This document shows positions 61,671 through 64,000 of a stretch of 64,000 nucleotides of DNA, one piece after another (position 1 is the stretch's first letter; each line of letters starts with the position of its first letter). This DNA comes from Deltaproteobacteria bacterium UBA5205 (GTDB lineage Bacteria > Desulfobacterota > Syntrophorhabdia > Syntrophorhabdales > Syntrophorhabdaceae): assembly GCA_002412715.1 (NCBI GenBank), contig DHVP01000017.1:117019-181018 (forward strand), read 5' to 3'. The translations under genes were made by a program, and so were the position numbers. The notes beneath the pieces were generated by a model, which was not told the DNA's origin, searched no databases, and saw nothing but the letters and a program-made list of their open reading frames with translations.

Positions 61671-61802
61671 AATCCGCTCCATCTCGAACACCCAATCCGG
61701 TAAAGGTCGAACACCAATCCGGTGATATCCGAACAGTAAATCCGCTCTTCCTCGAACACTTTTTGCACCTTACCGGATTCGGTGTTCGAGATGGAGCGGA
61801 TT
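61671..61802. mobile_element. 132-bp palindromic IS end pair (IS21-like, miniature)
   Basis: AATCCGCTCCATCTCGAACA onward (61671-61707) is repeated in inverse at 61767-61802 with one substitution and one extra base over 36 bp. The 59-bp centre has further copies of the TCGAACAC unit. Ends with multiple internal repeats of this sort are seen in IS21-family elements; no transposase genes remain. No target duplication is visible. Confidence 0.6.
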
Positions 61803-62150
61803 TTACACTGAAGCCTTCCGCGCAGGCCATCGCACTCAGGAACGTAAAACGGCTCCAGAGGGAGACATCCACGGTCGTCGCCATCGAGACTTTCGGGAAT
61901 GCGAAGAGAGTCCTTACCCCTGAGGAGGTCATCGAACGCGGCCTCCCCTTAATCCTCGACACGAGTCACCTGCTCGTTCGCCGGATCTTTCAGGTGATTG
62001 AGACGTACCATGCCGGCATCGTTGGGGTCCACCTCTCAGAGATGAGGTACGATGAGACGGCCGGCCACGACCGGCCCCATATGCCCGTGCAAGCTACGGC
62101 ATCGAGGTTCTGCAAACCCTCAGGACAGAGGTGTTGGCATACCTCTTGAC
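61803..62150 (+). pseudogene. C-terminal fragment of a xylose-isomerase-like TIM-barrel protein
   Basis: Reads IALRNVKRLQRETSTVVAIE, RVLTPEEVIERGLPLILDTSHL, IVGVHLSE and HMPV, typical of sugar phosphate isomerase/epimerase (AP endonuclease family 2) proteins. A frameshift near 62090 moves the ending SYGIEVLQTLRTEVLAYLL into another frame. The N-terminal half is missing at the IS-like element, and the end abuts the HigA gene. Confidence 0.65.
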
Positions 62151-62427
62151 TTCCTGCTCCAGCCTCTCCCCCCAGGGCGTCGGCTGTTATATCGAGGTCG
62201 TACTGGGACTGGAGCCCCAGCCAGAATTCCGCGGACATGCTGAAGAACATTGCCAGCCTCAGGGCGGTATCGGCCGAGACCCTGCGCTTCCCGAGGACGA
62301 TCTCATTTATTCTCCGTGCAGGAACACCTATCCCCAGGGCAAGCCTGTTCTGGCTCAGGTTCATCGGCTTGAGGAACTCCTCCAGGAGGACCTCGCCAGG
62401 ATGCACAGGGTGCAATTTTGTCTTCAT
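61990..62427 (-). pseudogene. higA: HigA-type antitoxin with replaced C-terminus
   Basis: HigA homology covers residues 1 to about 92: HPGEVLLEEFLKPMNLSQNR, the helix-turn-helix IGVPARRINEIVLGKRRVSA, and FWLGLQSQYDLDITADAL. After about 62150 the frame continues for some 50 codons antisense to the TIM-barrel fragment, without family likeness. The natural end was evidently lost at a recombination junction. GGAGG precedes the ATG. The DNA-binding part might still be made. Confidence 0.7.
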
Positions 62428-62436
62428 AACCTCCCC

Positions 62437-62490
62437 CTAATGGTAGTCCGTTATCTCGACCTCGTGGGCATCGGACCCGCGCCACAGGAA
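62437..62490 (-). pseudogene. higB: C-terminal stub of a HigB-type toxin
   Basis: Minus strand reads FLWRGSDAHEVEITDYH-stop, the end of a HigB/RelE-like toxin (DVEI-x-DYH), 9 bp upstream of higA in the usual order. Only 17 codons are left; beyond 62490 the sequence is integrase on the other strand. The toxin cannot be functional. Confidence 0.65.
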
Positions 62491-62492
62491 GC

Positions 62493-62631
62493 AGGGTTCC
62501 GCTCGCTACGGTCTCCCAACTCCTTGGACACTCGGACATATCCATGACGATGTGCGCATCTCTCGCCTTTGCACCAGGCCGCCGCCGTGGAGTCACTGGA
62601 ATTCTTGTTCGGGAACGAGGAAGAGAAATGA
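62493..62631 (+). pseudogene. C-terminal end of the broken tyrosine recombinase
   Basis: Plus strand: VPLATVSQLLGHSDISMTM, then in the next frame AHLSPLHQAAAVESLEFL and a TGA at 62629-62631. Compared with the family motif MTM-RY-AHLS, five bases are missing at 62553, which shifts the frame and deletes the catalytic Tyr. Together with 61230-61670 it brackets about 820 bp of unrelated debris. Confidence 0.75.
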
Positions 62632-62992
62632 GGTCCCTGAGACCGACCCAGATGCCTCATCGGCTTATCTTCAGGACATTGATTTTCCCAACCTAATCAG
62701 TACTGCAAACCCCATGAATAGCAATACCGTCACCACAATATCTTATAGGGCTGATATCCTTTCTCCTTTAAATGATGAAAAAGAAAAAGTTCGATAAGCT
62801 TTCGATAAGCATGTAACAAGCGCAGCATAAAAGATCAAGAAGCCAAAGAAAAAACGACTTTCGGTGCTTATCGAACCCTTATCGAACTTTTTTGTCGAAT
62901 TTGTCCTCTTTTCTGACTACAGGCGAGAGAGTTTTGTGTTCGAGGCTCGGGGATCGCAGCGAAAGCTATTTGTTCATGGAAGGAGAACCAAC
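62632..62992. other. Gene-free stretch holding a long inverted repeat
   Basis: AT-rich compared with the rest of the window. I see no gene in it. Its main content is the inverted repeat at 62784-62893. Confidence 0.5.
62784..62893. repeat. Inverted repeat with four TTCGATAAG units
   Basis: The left arm (62784-62811) carries two tandem TTCGATAAG-type units; the right arm (62866-62893) carries two CTTATCGAA units. The arms are near-perfect reverse complements over about 28 bp, differing mainly in the 2-3 bases between the units, and are separated by 54 bp. Could be ends of a miniature element, a recombinase or replication protein binding region, or a large cruciform. Confidence 0.7.
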
Positions 62993-63088
62993 ATGCCCGA
63001 AAACATAAACAAAGAAAGAGAGCTCGCAACCCGCATCATAGACAAGTATGTCAGGCGGGCCATGGCAAAGGCGATAGAGAAGGTATGA
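62993..63088 (+). CDS. Possible 31-codon peptide
   Basis: ATG behind AAGGAGA at good spacing; product MPENINKERELATRIIDKYV plus a basic helix, amphipathic in character. No family recognised. Real translation is plausible because of the ribosome-binding site only. Confidence 0.3.
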   Translation: MPENINKERELATRIIDKYVRRAMAKAIEKV

Positions 63089-63220
63089 ATGCTGTCCGAG
63101 GCTAGGCTCATCATCGATGATTCGCCAGTGTTGCCGCTTACGGAGCTTCACGCCCGGGCGCAAAAGCTGGAGGAGAAGCAAGACGTGGATCACATCGAGG
63201 CAGCTGAAGTGACAAATTGA
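63089..63220 (+). CDS. Possible 43-codon ORF coupled to the preceding peptide
   Basis: Begins one base after the preceding TGA, with GAGAAGG upstream; acidic helical product (LTELHARAQKLEEKQDVDH). No family recognised. Could be a gene end displaced by rearrangement. Confidence 0.25.
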   Translation: MLSEARLIIDDSPVLPLTELHARAQKLEEKQDVDHIEAAEVTN

Positions 63221-63513
63221 CCTTTAGACCCACCGGGGGCTATGTCACGGCCCTTTTTGCCATGCCGGCGGATGACAGAACGCCCATAAAAATCACTACA
63301 TGATTATTGTCACTATTGCGACAGAGAGGAACGCCGCCGTATGTTATCCTGCACATAAGCGGGTTCGGGGGGTGCTTGAACAACCTGAACAGCAGGGGAG
63401 ATGGGCAGCATGGGAGAGAGGTGTTCGTTGAATTCCCGGGCAGGTGATGACGGAACAGACAGGAACGTGAGGGAACGCGATATCTGTCCCGAGCGATTTC
63501 ATCGGGAATTAGG
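63221..63513. other. Intergenic region before the outer-membrane protein gene
   Basis: No gene seen. A weak GGGC/GCCC hairpin followed by TTTTT around 63233-63260 might end transcription of the small ORFs. Confidence 0.35.
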
Positions 63514-64000
63514 ATGACCCGGATCGTGTGGCCAAAACGTGTCATCATGATCGCCTTTCTCGCGTTGCTCCTCACCGCCCCTGGGTTAGCCGCCAGAGCC
63601 CAGGAGGTGTTTCTTAACGGCGGCTTTGCGATCAACACGGACACGGGTGCCAAAAGCCGTCAGGGACACTGGTCGATTGCCTACTTCCAATACCTCGGTG
63701 ACCATTCAATGTTCAGCCTCTCCTACATTAACGAGGGGCATCAGTCGGACCACGCGCGCGACGGTTTTTCTCCCCAGATCTGGGGGCGCTGGCCCCTCTT
63801 CGGCAAGGATCTCTTTTTATCCGCGGGAGCCGGCCCCACCATCCTGTTTGACACGAAGGACGGACAGACAAAGTACGACGTGGAGATCACCCGCAACGTA
63901 GGCGCGATCTTCAGTGGATGCGTCACCTGGTACGGACTGAGTCCCATCCTGCTGCAGGCGCGCGCCAACTATACCGCGACCGGGAACAGCTTCGACACGT
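63514..64000 (+). CDS. Outer-membrane beta-barrel protein (partial, runs off the window)
   Basis: Open from ATG 63514 to the edge, 162 codons. Signal peptide with cleavage near ARAQE (residue about 30). The rest alternates in beta-barrel fashion: HWSIAYFQYLGDHSMFSLSYINEG, FSPQIWGRWPLFGKDLFLSAGAGP, GAIFSGCVTWYG. Resembles small OmpW/PagL-sized barrels but cannot be assigned. An in-frame ATG at 63547 would give a shorter signal. Confidence 0.6.
   Translation, partial: MTRIVWPKRVIMIAFLALLLTAPGLAARAQEVFLNGGFAINTDTGAKSRQGHWSIAYFQYLGDHSMFSLSYINEGHQSDHARDGFSPQIWGRWPLFGKDLFLSAGAGPTILFDTKDGQTKYDVEITRNVGAIFSGCVTWYGLSPILLQARANYTATGNSFDT

Noticed and set aside
1..64000. CRISPR array
   Set aside because: No set of regularly spaced 20-40 bp direct repeats was seen, and no cas-like genes.

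Overview
The window is a chromosomal segment of a Gram-negative bacterium, most probably an anaerobe of the deltaproteobacterial (Desulfobacterota, Syntrophorhabdus-like) kind. The evidence is an outer membrane (Arn lipid A genes, Kdo synthesis, TonB receptor, two porins, Mla-type lipid transport), an archaeal-type class I aldolase, apparent selenocysteine use, and many response regulators and PAS kinases. That placement is inference from gene content; no rRNA is present.

Layout. 1-4.3 kb (minus): an arn cluster for L-Ara4N modification of lipid A, with the usually fused ArnA encoded as two overlapping genes. 4.6-7.2 kb: a FixL/FixJ-like kinase and regulator plus a single-domain receiver. 7.3-12.9 kb: a beta-barrel protein, a DUF3313 protein and an mlaE-mlaF-mlaD-pqiC lipid-transport operon, followed by a decayed second DUF3313 copy. 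12.9-17.8 kb: a DUF465 gene and an ilvB-ilvH-ilvC-psd-pssA operon. 17.7-24 kb: two HAD proteins, secA, argJ, kdsB. 24.2-28.3 kb: a Kai-like operon, kaiC-kaiB-kaiB-hybrid kinase. 28.4-30.3 kb: accessory debris around tRNA-Leu(CAA): an NtrC-type DNA-binding remnant, a RelE-type toxin-antitoxin pair, a DUF2188 gene and an integrase C-terminal remnant. 30.5-35.7 kb: a metal-uptake operon (TonB receptor, TroA-like lipoprotein, ABC-3 transporter, methyltransferase). 35.8-38.7 kb: tandem paralogous porins with duplicated promoters and terminators. 39-46.2 kb: class I aldolase, archease, RtcB with an in-frame UGA, cobalamin adenosyltransferase, EamA transporter, pyrF, rRNA methyltransferase, MATE exporter. 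46.2-51.9 kb: threonine synthase, a rhodanese lipoprotein with an in-frame UGA, and a Fur/Zur-znuA-znuC-znuB zinc operon. 52-61 kb: dnaK-lon, an exported acetolactate decarboxylase with two unknown genes, a thioredoxin-fold protein, a CoA-binding protein and adenine deaminase. 61-63.2 kb: a truncated tRNA-Arg end and a mosaic of broken genes (integrase, IS-like palindrome, TIM-barrel protein, HigBA). The window ends inside another outer-membrane protein gene.

The most striking observations are two independent selenocysteine candidates. RtcB has UGA exactly where the metal-binding Cys of the DIN-C-GVRL motif belongs. A rhodanese lipoprotein has UGA inside its CRGYG-x active-site loop. In both, the reading frame and family homology continue past the UGA, and a small hairpin has its apical loop exactly 20 nt after the codon. 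RtcB sits directly after archease, its activating partner. The Kai-like operon, the methyltransferase-containing metal operon and the mosaic near tRNA-Arg are the next most interesting parts.
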